Both the position numbers and the translations under genes were made by a program. A stretch of DNA of 58,218 bases from the NCBI RefSeq assembly GCF_007991655.1, contig NZ_BJYT01000029.1, forward strand, positions 1 through 58,218, in the 5' to 3' direction. This document shows, in pieces, positions 8,014-16,466 of the stretch. The stretch comes from Segetibacter aerophilus. GTDB taxonomy: Bacteria > Bacteroidota > Bacteroidia > Chitinophagales > Chitinophagaceae. A model generated the notes under the pieces. That model searched no databases. It was not told the DNA's origin and worked only from the letters and a program-made list of their open reading frames with translations. How positions within the stretch are numbered: the first letter of the stretch is position 1; every line of letters begins with the position of its first letter.

Positions 8014-9260
8014 AAAAAACTAAGAGCCTTTCAAATGCTGTAAATTATAATGAAAAGAAGGTTCAGCAGAACCAGGCAGAGTGTATAAATGCAGCTAATT
8101 ACGCCAAGGATCCCGAGCAGCTAAATTTCTACCAAAAGCTACACCGGTTAGAACACCAGGCGGCTTTAAATGAGCGGGTAATTGCAAACAGTGTGCATAT
8201 ATCTTTAAACTTCGATGCTGTCGATAAACTGGACAAGGAAAAGCTCAATCAAATTGCAGACTCGTACATGCAGCAAATAGGTTTTGGCAAACAGCCATAC
8301 CTAGTTTACCAGCACTTCGATGCGGGGCATCAGCACATACACATTGTAAGTACAAATATAACAGCAGATGGCAGCCGGATTGAGATGAATAACATTGGAA
8401 AAAATCAATCTGAACAAGCCCGGAAAAAAATAGAAATTGAATTCAAACTGGTACAGGCAGAAAGCAAAAAACAACAACAAACACAGGAACTTAAAGCTGT
8501 AAGTGCGCAAAGAATTATCTACGGAAAGACTGAAACTAAACGTGCAATTACAAATGTTTTAAATGTGGTTTTGCCACAATACAAATACACTTCTTTACCG
8601 GAATTAAACGCAGTACTTAAGTTGTATAATGTAATGGCTGACCGTGGGCCGGAGACATCTAAAATGTATGAAGGAAAAGGGTTGGTATATCGAGTACTTG
8701 ATGAAAAAGGAAACAAAATCGGGACTCCAATTAAAGCAAGTGCTTTTTATAGCAAGCCCACTCTTCCATGGTTAGAACAAAAGTTTAAGGAGAATGATGT
8801 TGACAGGCAGCAGTTTAAAAGGAGGTTAAAAACTAAAATTGATTTGGCGCTATTGCAAGGTGGAAAAGACCTCAAAAGCTTTTCAAATGAACTTCAAAAA
8901 CAAGGTACTCACGTAGCAGTCAGACAAAACGCGCAAGGGTTAATGTATGGGGTTACGTTTGTAGATCACGTAAATAAAACTGTTTTCAACGGCAGTGATA
9001 TTGGAAAAGAATATGGGGCAAAAGGGTTGTTAGAGAAGTTTAATTCAACTGAGCAAAAAGAAAGTGTTAGTAAAGGTATAAAGCATGAAATAAACGATGC
9101 TAAAACAGACAACAAAAATGTCGCTGGTGAAATAAAAAAATCAATTCAAAATTCAAATCTATTAGATGAGTTATTACAGCCGGAAAACCAGGATAGTTAT
9201 TTGCCCATCCAATTCAGAAAGAAGAAAAGGAAAAAGCATTCGAAGAGATTGCGTCTGTAG
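7998..9260 (+). CDS. Relaxase/mobilisation nuclease (MOBP-like)
   Basis: A 420-aa relaxase that nicks oriT and pilots the transferred strand. Residues 10-25 include VNYNEKKV, where Tyr17 is the likely nucleophile. The metal-binding three-His signature is HFDAGHQHIHIVSTN (106-120: His106, His111, His113, His115). The C-terminal part is charged and ends KKKRKKHSKRLRL, possibly DNA contacting. No conjugation (tra) genes are present in the island, so transfer would depend on a helper element in trans. The reading frame is complete, which implies that mobilisation may have outlived replication. The start ATG lies inside mobC. Confidence 0.93.
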   Translation: MVARIKKTKSLSNAVNYNEKKVQQNQAECINAANYAKDPEQLNFYQKLHRLEHQAALNERVIANSVHISLNFDAVDKLDKEKLNQIADSYMQQIGFGKQPYLVYQHFDAGHQHIHIVSTNITADGSRIEMNNIGKNQSEQARKKIEIEFKLVQAESKKQQQTQELKAVSAQRIIYGKTETKRAITNVLNVVLPQYKYTSLPELNAVLKLYNVMADRGPETSKMYEGKGLVYRVLDEKGNKIGTPIKASAFYSKPTLPWLEQKFKENDVDRQQFKRRLKTKIDLALLQGGKDLKSFSNELQKQGTHVAVRQNAQGLMYGVTFVDHVNKTVFNGSDIGKEYGAKGLLEKFNSTEQKESVSKGIKHEINDAKTDNKNVAGEIKKSIQNSNLLDELLQPENQDSYLPIQFRKKKRKKHSKRLRL

Positions 9261-9367
9261 GAGGAGAATGAAGTTTTTGCATTTGCATAAAAAACATTAT
9301 AAAGATCTTATCTAAGAAAAGAAGCGCTAGAAAATGGAATTTGCACAAAAAAAATGTCTCCCAACCT

Positions 9368-9385
9368 ATCACATAAACATGTGAT
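9368..9385. promoter_or_regulatory. AT-rich dyad in relaxase-cargo gap
   Basis: ATCACAT (9368-9374) and ATGTGAT (9379-9385) form a perfect 7-bp inverted repeat in the 9261-9488 gap, at the border between mobilisation and cargo genes. It could be an operator for the cargo operon or a weak terminator. Nothing else is recognisable in this gap. Confidence 0.25.
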
Positions 9386-9488
9386 TTTGTATGATCAAGA
9401 CGTGATTTATTAGCTCAAGCGTGTCCTAAATACGAATCCCCAAAAAGTATTTATAAATATTCTTATATTTAGTTCTTAAGTTCAGACA

Positions 9489-9713
9489 TTGATTACTGCT
9501 AACCAAAACTTACAAGAATTGGGTGGGGGCCATAAAGAAAAAATGACTAAAGCCTTGGACAGGCAGGTGCAGCTTAAGAAGCCTTTGTGTTTTGAATCAC
9601 TTATAGTAATTATTGCAGAAACAGCAGACAATTTAAAGGGATGGTTGTCGTTATTGTGGAATATCTTGTTTAAGTCGCGGACAAGTAGGAAAGAATTAAG
9701 CTCAACAAATTAA
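9489..9713 (+). CDS. Small hypothetical protein (doubtful)
   Basis: A 74-codon frame opening with TTG; an in-frame ATG at 9543 would give 56 aa (MTKALDRQVQLKKPLCFESL onward). The segment SLIVIIAETADNLKGWLSLLWNILF is amphipathic/hydrophobic and could associate with membrane. It ends 12 bp before the SNase-like lipoprotein gene and could be the first gene of that operon. I recognise no family, and the start is weak. Confidence 0.3.
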   Translation: MITANQNLQELGGGHKEKMTKALDRQVQLKKPLCFESLIVIIAETADNLKGWLSLLWNILFKSRTSRKELSSTN

Positions 9714-9725
9714 CAATATCAATTA

Positions 9726-10211
9726 ATGTTGTTGCGATCACTTTTCCTTTTTGCTCTACTAGCCCTTTTAAGCTGTCGCTTGGAATCACGTTATAAAAGT
9801 GGCGATACCATAAGTGGCAAAGTTGTGAGAATCATCGACGGGGATACCTTCACTTTACTTACGGCAGATCAAAAACAAGAAAAAATCAGGTTGTATGGGA
9901 TAGACTGTCCTGAAAGGAAACAGCCATTTGGGACTGTTGCTAAGGAAAGATTAAGCGAATTGGTTTTTGGTAAATCGGTTCACGTAGAATTTAAAACCTA
10001 TGACAGGTGGAAGAGAATTGTAGGGGTTGTTTTTTACGAAAAAGAAAATATCAACGAGAGTGTATTGAAGTGTGGCTTAGCGTGGCATTTTACAAAGTAC
10101 GATGACAATTCGAAATGGAGAGATATGGAAAAAAGTGCAAGACAAAAGAAGATTGGACTTTGGGCGGATGCGAAACCAGTTCCTCCATGGGAATGGCGAA
10201 ATCAAAAATAG
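9726..10211 (+). CDS. Thermonuclease-fold (SNase) lipoprotein
   Basis: A 161-aa protein. A short signal with lipobox LLSC (Cys17) predicts lipid anchoring in the envelope. Residues about 28-155 are a staphylococcal-nuclease fold: VVRIIDGDTFTLL (Asp38, Asp40), KIRLYGIDCPERKQPFG (Arg55, Asp60, Glu63) and YDRWKRIVG (Arg94/Arg97), followed by the family's C-terminal MEKSARQKKIGLW. The catalytic Arg-Glu-Arg set and calcium-type acids appear conserved, so it is probably an active Ca-dependent DNA/RNA nuclease outside the inner membrane. It is first in a run of envelope genes (to 13859) and shares the LLALLSC lipobox with the last one. Such nucleases occur as isolated genes too, so a link to the neighbours is inferred from position. 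Confidence 0.88.
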   Translation: MLLRSLFLFALLALLSCRLESRYKSGDTISGKVVRIIDGDTFTLLTADQKQEKIRLYGIDCPERKQPFGTVAKERLSELVFGKSVHVEFKTYDRWKRIVGVVFYEKENINESVLKCGLAWHFTKYDDNSKWRDMEKSARQKKIGLWADAKPVPPWEWRNQK

Positions 10212-10314
10212 CGGGTTATAGACACACAACTATTCGATGCTTTAAACAACTCCATTTGCTATTGGATCAACAAACTCATTAAAATTCTTATTCTATTACT
10301 ATTAATAATATCTC

Positions 10315-11367
10315 ATGAATGTTAGCTCATTAAAGGATTCTGTTTCCTTTACCCGTTTTTTTAATAAAAAGAAGGCATTGGACGAAAGCGTTCCTTTAGA
10401 TACGGTCGAGCCAAAGGAGCAAGTCAAAGAGAAAGATCAGGGTGAAAAAAACACTATCTATTTAGATGCTCGAAACATTTGGATTACAAATGACGGCTTG
10501 CTGCGAGATGAAGGTGTTTTGTTCGGATTAACTTCTGCAACTACTATGGAAAAGGTAAGTGCAATAAAAAACTATTTTCTTGAGCGAAAGGCAGAAATTG
10601 ACGCAAAGAAAAATGGTATATCAGGAACAGTCAATGAATTGATAAATGAAAGAAGGAAGATAGAGGCAGAACTGGAGCAACTGGCGAAAGCTGTAGTTGC
10701 AGAAAATTTAGAAACAGAAAAGAAAAACACCTATTTCTTTAGAAACTTGTTAGGTCTGGCTTTCATAACCGGAGCTGCAATTGGTAGTTTTTTTCTTATC
10801 CATTTTTTTGTAACACCAGATTTTGGACTAGCTGCCTCGATTGGTGTTTTCCTTTTTGGCCTGTTTTCATTGGTTGCTCCTTTATCTACCTGGCTTAATC
10901 CTGATGATACAAATAATAAGAGCTTTGGCAGCAGATCAAAAGTTGCATTGCTGGAAATTGGTTCACCACTTGCCACTACTGTTTTTGTCTCTTATATCGC
11001 GTATGAGCATACTCAAAAAATTGGGCTGACAATTGTTATCGGCATTTTCCTTCTATTCCTCTTCTTCTTTTGCGGCAAACTACTTCTCGGTGTGTACCAC
11101 AACCTGGTGGAAGATTTTAAGCAACTTTTAGCCGTACGTAAAACGGCAAAATTATCGAGGCAAAAAGGAATTAGTGATAACGAAGCGATTGAAAAGAAAA
11201 AGAAAACACTGGAAGAAAAAATAACAACAATAAATACATTACAATCAGAGATTTTGAAATTGGAAGCGGAATGTTTGAGCTTAGACCAACAATCAGAGTT
11301 GAAGGTGAATTTATTTATGAGTGAATACAACCTTGCAAGAAATTATTCTGCTAATCCAAATATTTAA
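10315..11367 (+). CDS. Four-TM coiled-coil membrane protein A
   Basis: A 350-aa protein of no family I recognise. A polar N-terminus (1-55) leads to IWITNDGLLRDEGVLFGLTS (55-74), then predicted coiled coil about 78-137. Four hydrophobic segments follow at about 144-166, 170-194, 209-229 and 236-260, with a second coiled coil at about 285-328 (KKKKTLEEKITTINTLQSEI). Both coiled coils should face the same side of the membrane. The next gene starts 9 bp downstream and has the same layout (soluble region, coiled coil, two TM pairs, coiled coil), so the two may form a hetero-oligomer. A short motif recurs in both (ITNDGLLRDE here, GITNGILEVP there). Confidence 0.75.
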   Translation: MNVSSLKDSVSFTRFFNKKKALDESVPLDTVEPKEQVKEKDQGEKNTIYLDARNIWITNDGLLRDEGVLFGLTSATTMEKVSAIKNYFLERKAEIDAKKNGISGTVNELINERRKIEAELEQLAKAVVAENLETEKKNTYFFRNLLGLAFITGAAIGSFFLIHFFVTPDFGLAASIGVFLFGLFSLVAPLSTWLNPDDTNNKSFGSRSKVALLEIGSPLATTVFVSYIAYEHTQKIGLTIVIGIFLLFLFFFCGKLLLGVYHNLVEDFKQLLAVRKTAKLSRQKGISDNEAIEKKKKTLEEKITTINTLQSEILKLEAECLSLDQQSELKVNLFMSEYNLARNYSANPNI

Positions 11368-11376
11368 TACAGACAA

Positions 11377-12858
11377 ATGGAACTTGAAAATAAAGATTCT
11401 AAGGGGGAAGAAAATTTACAGGAGCAACCCCAAAAGAATCAAATCGCTCCATCAAACCATTCTTTTGAGAAAGAAGAAGAGGCTGCAAATAAAGACTTGC
11501 ATTCATTCAAATTATACGAACATGGTATTACCAATGGAATACTGGAAGTGCCGCCGGAGACGTTCGAGCAATTTATCACTTATTACTATGAAGAAATAAA
11601 TCGGGATCAACGAATAGCAAGAACAACTGATGAAATTGCAGATCTTTCAAACAAATACAAGGACGCAAGAGCGAAAAGACTTGAACTTGTAAAAAAACAA
11701 CTAGATAGAAGAGCAGATCATGGGATTCTTATTTTAGAAGCGAATGAAAAGGAAAACAAGATTAAATTCTGGCAACAAAAAGTAGTGACAGCAAAAGGCA
11801 TTATAGAGGACCTTAAGCAATCAGTAAAAACGGATTACACACTATTTGCAGCTATTATATTTTTCCTGTTCGCCTTGTTATTTATTGCGGCGGACTACGG
11901 GATAGCTCTAAACATTGTCGCTACAAATTTACAAATCGGCGCAACTACCGACAGTTTAGGTAATCCTGTTTTTTCTCCTATTGCTTATTTATTCGCATTT
12001 GCCATTGCCGGTTTAGCAATCGTTTTAAAGCCTGCCTTTGACAGATTGGTTGAAAAGCCGTACCAAAAAAATGGTTCTAAAAAAGTCTTTGCGATATTTA
12101 TCCTCATATCTTCCGGCTTAGTCCTTTCCATGTTGGTTGCATTTGGTAAATTCAGGGAAGAGCTAATAAGTATGGGTTTACAAATTGGAGAAGTATCTAC
12201 AGACATAGCTGATAGCTCTACGGCACCTACCTCTCGGACGCCTCAAGAAACTTCAGGTTTTGCCGAATATGCAATTGTTTCTTCAACATTTCTTTTTGCT
12301 ATTGCCGGTGCAATATGTCTGGGCATTTCAATTCCTGTCATTTTTAAGAATTACCGAATAGCCTGGAACAACTTCCGGCAAAAGCGATGGAATTACAGGG
12401 TTTTTAAACTTAATAAGGAAAAGCTCGAAATAGACTCCAAAAGTGTAAAAGCAGAAATAGACATAAAGATGGTAGAAGATGAAATAGCTGATCTTCAGGA
12501 AGAGTTAGGTGTAAAAGAATTAATTAAGGATAAAAAAGAACTCCTTGAAGTATTCATAGCAAGTAAAATGCAAAAGCTAATTGAAAAAAGCAAAGCAGTC
12601 TATCAGGATGGATATTATCGGGGTTCAAAGCTTGCGGGGAAAGTTACTGAGGAGTGGTTAAACGAAAGTGTGATGTCTAAAACACAGTATTCAAATTTGG
12701 GTAGCTCGAAGGTAGCTCTACCAGCAACAACAACAGGAGGTTCTTTGTCAAGAACTCGACCATTTATAGCATTAAGGAGAATGATTTCTCAAGATTTTAA
12801 AAACAAGGTAAATAAGGAAGGGAATATAAATTTTGAATATTATGATTTCGATAAATAA
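11377..12858 (+). CDS. Four-TM coiled-coil membrane protein B
   Basis: A 493-aa protein of unknown family. An acidic, Gln-rich N-terminus (1-40) is followed by KLYEHGITNGILEVPPETFE (45-64) and a long coiled coil about 75-150. TM segments lie at about 155-173, 201-220, 236-256 and 297-323, with a further coiled coil at about 345-400 and a basic, Ser/Thr-rich tail. The segment between TM3 and TM4 (SMGLQIGEVSTDIADSSTAP) looks extracytoplasmic. It follows protein A by 9 bp and is followed by a secreted vWA protein whose start codon lies at its end. The trio has the look of a membrane complex with a periplasmic ligand-binding subunit. Function unknown. Confidence 0.75.
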   Translation: MELENKDSKGEENLQEQPQKNQIAPSNHSFEKEEEAANKDLHSFKLYEHGITNGILEVPPETFEQFITYYYEEINRDQRIARTTDEIADLSNKYKDARAKRLELVKKQLDRRADHGILILEANEKENKIKFWQQKVVTAKGIIEDLKQSVKTDYTLFAAIIFFLFALLFIAADYGIALNIVATNLQIGATTDSLGNPVFSPIAYLFAFAIAGLAIVLKPAFDRLVEKPYQKNGSKKVFAIFILISSGLVLSMLVAFGKFREELISMGLQIGEVSTDIADSSTAPTSRTPQETSGFAEYAIVSSTFLFAIAGAICLGISIPVIFKNYRIAWNNFRQKRWNYRVFKLNKEKLEIDSKSVKAEIDIKMVEDEIADLQEELGVKELIKDKKELLEVFIASKMQKLIEKSKAVYQDGYYRGSKLAGKVTEEWLNESVMSKTQYSNLGSSKVALPATTTGGSLSRTRPFIALRRMISQDFKNKVNKEGNINFEYYDFDK

Positions 12859-12862
12859 GAGT

Positions 12863-13606
12863 ATGAAAATTAGATTTATAGTTTGTCTTGTTATAAGTAT
12901 CGTCGGTAATAATACTCTTGCCCTTACTCAATCCATCCCCCCTATTGAAATCTTATTTTTTGTTGATAAAAGTGCAAGTGTTTCTTATAATTCTCCTGAC
13001 ATCAAAGGAAAAACTGAAAAGATATTGTGGGATGGAGTAAATAAAGTTGGAAATCCGAATGATGAACTTCAATTGCTTGTTATTCACGACAAAACCAAAG
13101 GGGCTCCTCCTGTTAAAAATTATTCAATTCCAATTTTTAGTTGCAGGCCTGGAACTCCTCCAATGCAAGTGAGAAAATTACAGAATGCTTATAAGAGCAA
13201 CATTGGTAAAGAAAAAAAGGTTTTTTATGATAGAGCTAATCAACTTTTTAAAGAAGGGTACGATCCTGACAACAAACAAGGGACTGATATAATTGGAATT
13301 TTAGAAGTTGTTTCCCGGCAAGCAGCAAATAATAAAAAAAAAGAAATTTTTCTTTTTACAGACGCAAAACAATCATCCAAGAATTTTCTTGTTAATCCCA
13401 AAAATAGACAAGAAGCGATAAATCTTGCAATAGAACATGCCAGAAGAATTAATAAAGAGCTATTTATAGATAGAAATGTTTTAGCGAATTCTAAAGTGCA
13501 TATCGTGTTACCGTATGTAGGATCAAATACGAAACATGATAACAACCTTACTTATTACTGGGAAAAATTGTTGAGTCAATTTGGAATGATTGTAGATTTT
13601 GTATAA
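12863..13606 (+). CDS. Secreted vWA-domain protein
   Basis: A 247-aa protein from the ATG at 12863, which gives a good signal peptide (MKIRFIVCLVISIVGNNTLA). An upstream in-frame ATG at 12842 and a TTG at 12833 are less likely. The mature part is one von Willebrand factor A domain. The MIDAS motif DKSAS is at 35-39, a Thr in QGTDIIGIL is the expected second metal ligand position, and EIFLFTDAKQSS provides the Asp. vWA domains bind a protein partner through a metal ion, in the periplasm here. The gene starts 4 bp after membrane protein B and is followed by a small lipoprotein. Inference: it is the sensor or assembly subunit of the same envelope complex. Confidence 0.8.
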   Translation: MKIRFIVCLVISIVGNNTLALTQSIPPIEILFFVDKSASVSYNSPDIKGKTEKILWDGVNKVGNPNDELQLLVIHDKTKGAPPVKNYSIPIFSCRPGTPPMQVRKLQNAYKSNIGKEKKVFYDRANQLFKEGYDPDNKQGTDIIGILEVVSRQAANNKKKEIFLFTDAKQSSKNFLVNPKNRQEAINLAIEHARRINKELFIDRNVLANSKVHIVLPYVGSNTKHDNNLTYYWEKLLSQFGMIVDFV

Positions 13607-13637
13607 TAAATTTCCTTCCTACTGTAAATTTAAATGT

Positions 13638-13859
13638 TTGAGCAAAATATCTAATGCGGCTTTAAAATTCCTGCTACTTGCCCTACTAAGCTGTTCTGGC
13701 ACTAATAAAAAAGGTGTCCTTGTTTGTATAAGCTCCACTGCCCATGCATATCATTCACGCGAATGTAAAGGGTTAAGATCGTGTACACATAGCATTGAAA
13801 CGATGTCTGTTCAGGAAGCAAAACAAATGGGTAGAACGGCCTGTGGCTTCTGTTATTAA
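13638..13859 (+). CDS. Small Cys-rich lipoprotein (YHxxxCxxLxxC motif)
   Basis: A 73-aa protein. The TTG at 13638 gives a lipoprotein signal (FLLLALLSC); a TTG at 13599 would extend it. The mature part is one compact domain: VLVCISSTAHAYHSRECKGL, then RSCTHSIETMSVQEAKQMGR, then CGFCY. Five or six Cys plus His suggest a metal-binding knuckle. Similar short domains occur in Bacteroidota next to nuclease-like genes, but I know of no assigned function. It closes the run of envelope genes and is 41 bp before hsdM, which marks the border between the two cargo blocks. Confidence 0.65.
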   Translation: MSKISNAALKFLLLALLSCSGTNKKGVLVCISSTAHAYHSRECKGLRSCTHSIETMSVQEAKQMGRTACGFCY

Positions 13860-13900
13860 GTATCCTTACATTGCGCGTTCATTAAATTGTAAACCAGCCC

Positions 13901-16267
13901 ATGAACCACGCCTCCCACAATAAACTCGTCTCCTTCATCTGGTCCATCGCCGACGACTGCCTTCGTGACGTGTACGTCCGGGGAAAATATCGCGATGTAA
14001 TCCTCCCAATGGTAGTCCTAAGAAGATTAGATGCCTTACTGGAGCCAACCAAAGAAGCCGTAATGGAAGAACTTGCATTTCAAAGAGATGATGCCGGCTT
14101 TACAGAATGGGATGAAAACGGACTAAGACAAGCTTCAGGATATGTCTTTTACAACATTAGCGAATGGACCCTACAACGTCTTCAAAATACAGCTACCAAC
14201 AGCCAGCAAATTTTACTCTCAAACTTCGAAGATTACCTAAACGGCTTTAGTCCAAATGTAAAAGAGATAGTCGACAAGTTTAACCTGAAGAGCCAGGTAA
14301 GGCACATGGCAAACAAAGATGTTTTGCTGAATGTATTAGAGAAGTTCACTTCACCTAATATCAACTTAACACCTTTTGAAAAAGTTGACCCTGATGGACG
14401 AAAACTTCAACCGCTTACCAACCTAGGAATGGGTTATGTCTTTGAAGAACTTATCAGGAAGTTTAATGAAGAGAACAATGAAGAAGCAGGAGAGCACTTT
14501 ACCCCTCGTGAAGTAATTGACCTGATGACCCACCTTGTCTTTGATCCCGTAAAAGATAACCTACCGCCTGTTATTACCATTTACGATCCTGCATGTGGTT
14601 CGGGTGGAATGCTGACAGAGTCCCAGAACTTTATAAAAGATGAAGAAGGCGAAATAAAATCAACGTCAGATGTTATCTTGTTTGGTAAAGAGATAAACGA
14701 TGAGACCTATGCCATCTGTAAGAGTGATATGATGATCAAGGGTAACAACCCGGAGAACATACGTGTTGGCTCTACGCTTAGTACAGATGAATTTGCAGGC
14801 AACAACTTCAACTTCATGCTCTCCAATCCGCCTTATGGTAAATCATGGACAGGCGACCTTAAGTATATCAAAGATGGTAAAGATGTAATTGACCCTCGTT
14901 TTAAAATAAAGCTCAATGATTATTGGGGCAACGAAGAAGATTGCGATGCAACTCCCCGTTCTTCCGACGGACAGTTGTTGTTTTTGATGGAGATGGTCAG
15001 CAAGATGAAACCATTGAAACAAACCCCTCAAGGTTCACGCATTGCTTCTGTACATAATGGCTCCAGCTTGTTCACCGGCGATGCAGGCAGCGGTGAAAGT
15101 AATATTCGCCGTTTCATTATCGAAAACGATATGCTCGAAGCTATTGTTCAGATGCCCAACAACCTGTTTTACAATACCGGCATTACCACTTATGTATGGT
15201 TGCTGGCAAACAACAAAGCAGTACACCGAAAAGGAAAGGTGCAGTTGATTGATGCAGGTTTGCTGTACAGGAAACTCCGTAAGAACCTCGGTAATAAAAA
15301 CTGTGAGTTTGCTCCCAATGATATCAATCAGATAGTAAGAGTGTACAGGGAAATGTTAGCGGTTGATAAAACAATCAACACCGTTACAAACGAAGATGAA
15401 GGCATTGCTTCTAAAATCTTCGACAATAACGACTTTGGTTATTACAAGGTAACCATCGAACGACCTAAACGACTGAAAGCACAATTCACCGGAGAACGTA
15501 TTGCAGCATTACGTTTCGATAAGTTTTTACGCGAACCAATGCAATGGGCTTACGACGAGTTTGGAGAAGAACTATATAGCAACATAGCCAAACACGAAAA
15601 AGCGATCCTTGAATGGTGCGAAAAGCAGGAACTGAACCTCAACAACAAAGCAAGCAAAGCCCTTACAACTACCGCTACGTGGCAAAAAGGTCTCGACCTC
15701 ATGCAGTCTGCCAAAACCCTAATGGAAAAGATTGGCACCAGCGAATACAACGACTATAACCAGTTTACTGCATTGGTAGATAGGGAACTGAAAGCTGCAC
15801 AACTCAAATTATCCGGTTCTGAAAAGAATGCTATACTAAATGCAGTTAGCTGGTACGATGCCACTGCCGAAAAGGTAATTAAAGGCACGGTAAAACTAAC
15901 AGGCGATAAACTCGAACAACTGTTAGCACATCTTAATTGCACCCCAGAGCAACTGCCTCACTTTGGTTTTTATCCTGCCGACAAAAAGGGCGAATACACT
16001 GAGTATGAAACCGAAGGTGATTTAAGAGACACCGAGAATGTACCGTTGAAGGATAACATCTATCAGTATTTCTTACGCGAAGTAACGCCACATGTAGAAG
16101 AGGCATGGATAAACCTTAATGCAACAAAGATTGGTTACGAGATAAGTTTCAATAAATACTTCTATCGCCACAAACCTTTACGTGATATTGAAGAAGTAAC
16201 CAACGATATACTGCAACTCGAAGAAGAAAGCGAAGGATTGATACGTGAAATTTTAAACCTGGCGTAA
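13901..16267 (+). CDS. hsdM: Type I restriction-modification DNA methyltransferase subunit
   Basis: A 788-aa N6-adenine methyltransferase subunit. An N-terminal HsdM helical domain (about 8-150) begins LVSFIWSIADDCLRDVYVRG. The SAM-binding motif DPACGSGGML is at about 229-238 and the catalytic NPPY is at about 309. The C-terminal extension with YYKVTIERPKRLKAQFTGER and helices to 788 is longer than in classical EcoKI-type HsdM (about 530 aa), a length common in the Bacteroidota subfamily. With HsdS it forms the modification enzyme, with HsdR the restriction complex. It is followed not by an overlapping hsdS but by a 199-bp gap that holds a copy of the interspersed repeat. Confidence 0.95.
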   Translation: MNHASHNKLVSFIWSIADDCLRDVYVRGKYRDVILPMVVLRRLDALLEPTKEAVMEELAFQRDDAGFTEWDENGLRQASGYVFYNISEWTLQRLQNTATNSQQILLSNFEDYLNGFSPNVKEIVDKFNLKSQVRHMANKDVLLNVLEKFTSPNINLTPFEKVDPDGRKLQPLTNLGMGYVFEELIRKFNEENNEEAGEHFTPREVIDLMTHLVFDPVKDNLPPVITIYDPACGSGGMLTESQNFIKDEEGEIKSTSDVILFGKEINDETYAICKSDMMIKGNNPENIRVGSTLSTDEFAGNNFNFMLSNPPYGKSWTGDLKYIKDGKDVIDPRFKIKLNDYWGNEEDCDATPRSSDGQLLFLMEMVSKMKPLKQTPQGSRIASVHNGSSLFTGDAGSGESNIRRFIIENDMLEAIVQMPNNLFYNTGITTYVWLLANNKAVHRKGKVQLIDAGLLYRKLRKNLGNKNCEFAPNDINQIVRVYREMLAVDKTINTVTNEDEGIASKIFDNNDFGYYKVTIERPKRLKAQFTGERIAALRFDKFLREPMQWAYDEFGEELYSNIAKHEKAILEWCEKQELNLNNKASKALTTTATWQKGLDLMQSAKTLMEKIGTSEYNDYNQFTALVDRELKAAQLKLSGSEKNAILNAVSWYDATAEKVIKGTVKLTGDKLEQLLAHLNCTPEQLPHFGFYPADKKGEYTEYETEGDLRDTENVPLKDNIYQYFLREVTPHVEEAWINLNATKIGYEISFNKYFYRHKPLRDIEEVTNDILQLEEESEGLIREILNLA

Positions 16268-16322
16268 GCAGTTTAGGAAGAGATTTTTTGGTACTCAGCA
16301 TTTGTATTTCATGGCTTCATCG

Positions 16323-16341
16323 TTGCGTCGCACTCTTGTAC
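16323..16341 (-). repeat. 19-bp interspersed repeat, copy 1 (hsdM-hsdS gap)
   Basis: Reads, on the minus strand, GTACAAGAGTGCGACGCAA. This is the only copy inside the island. It is flanked by CTTCA (16315-16319) and TGAAG (16342-16346), a short inverted repeat not shared by the other copies. It separates hsdM from hsdS, genes that are normally adjacent. Confidence 0.7.
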
Positions 16342-16466
16342 TGAAGTTCATTATGCAGCAAACGGAAGCCATCATTACGAATCCTGTCAAGGATATTTGC
16401 AGAAGCAACAGGGCGTCGCAATTTCATTTGGAAAGAAGGTTTTTGTAACAACTAAAAGGGAAATTT

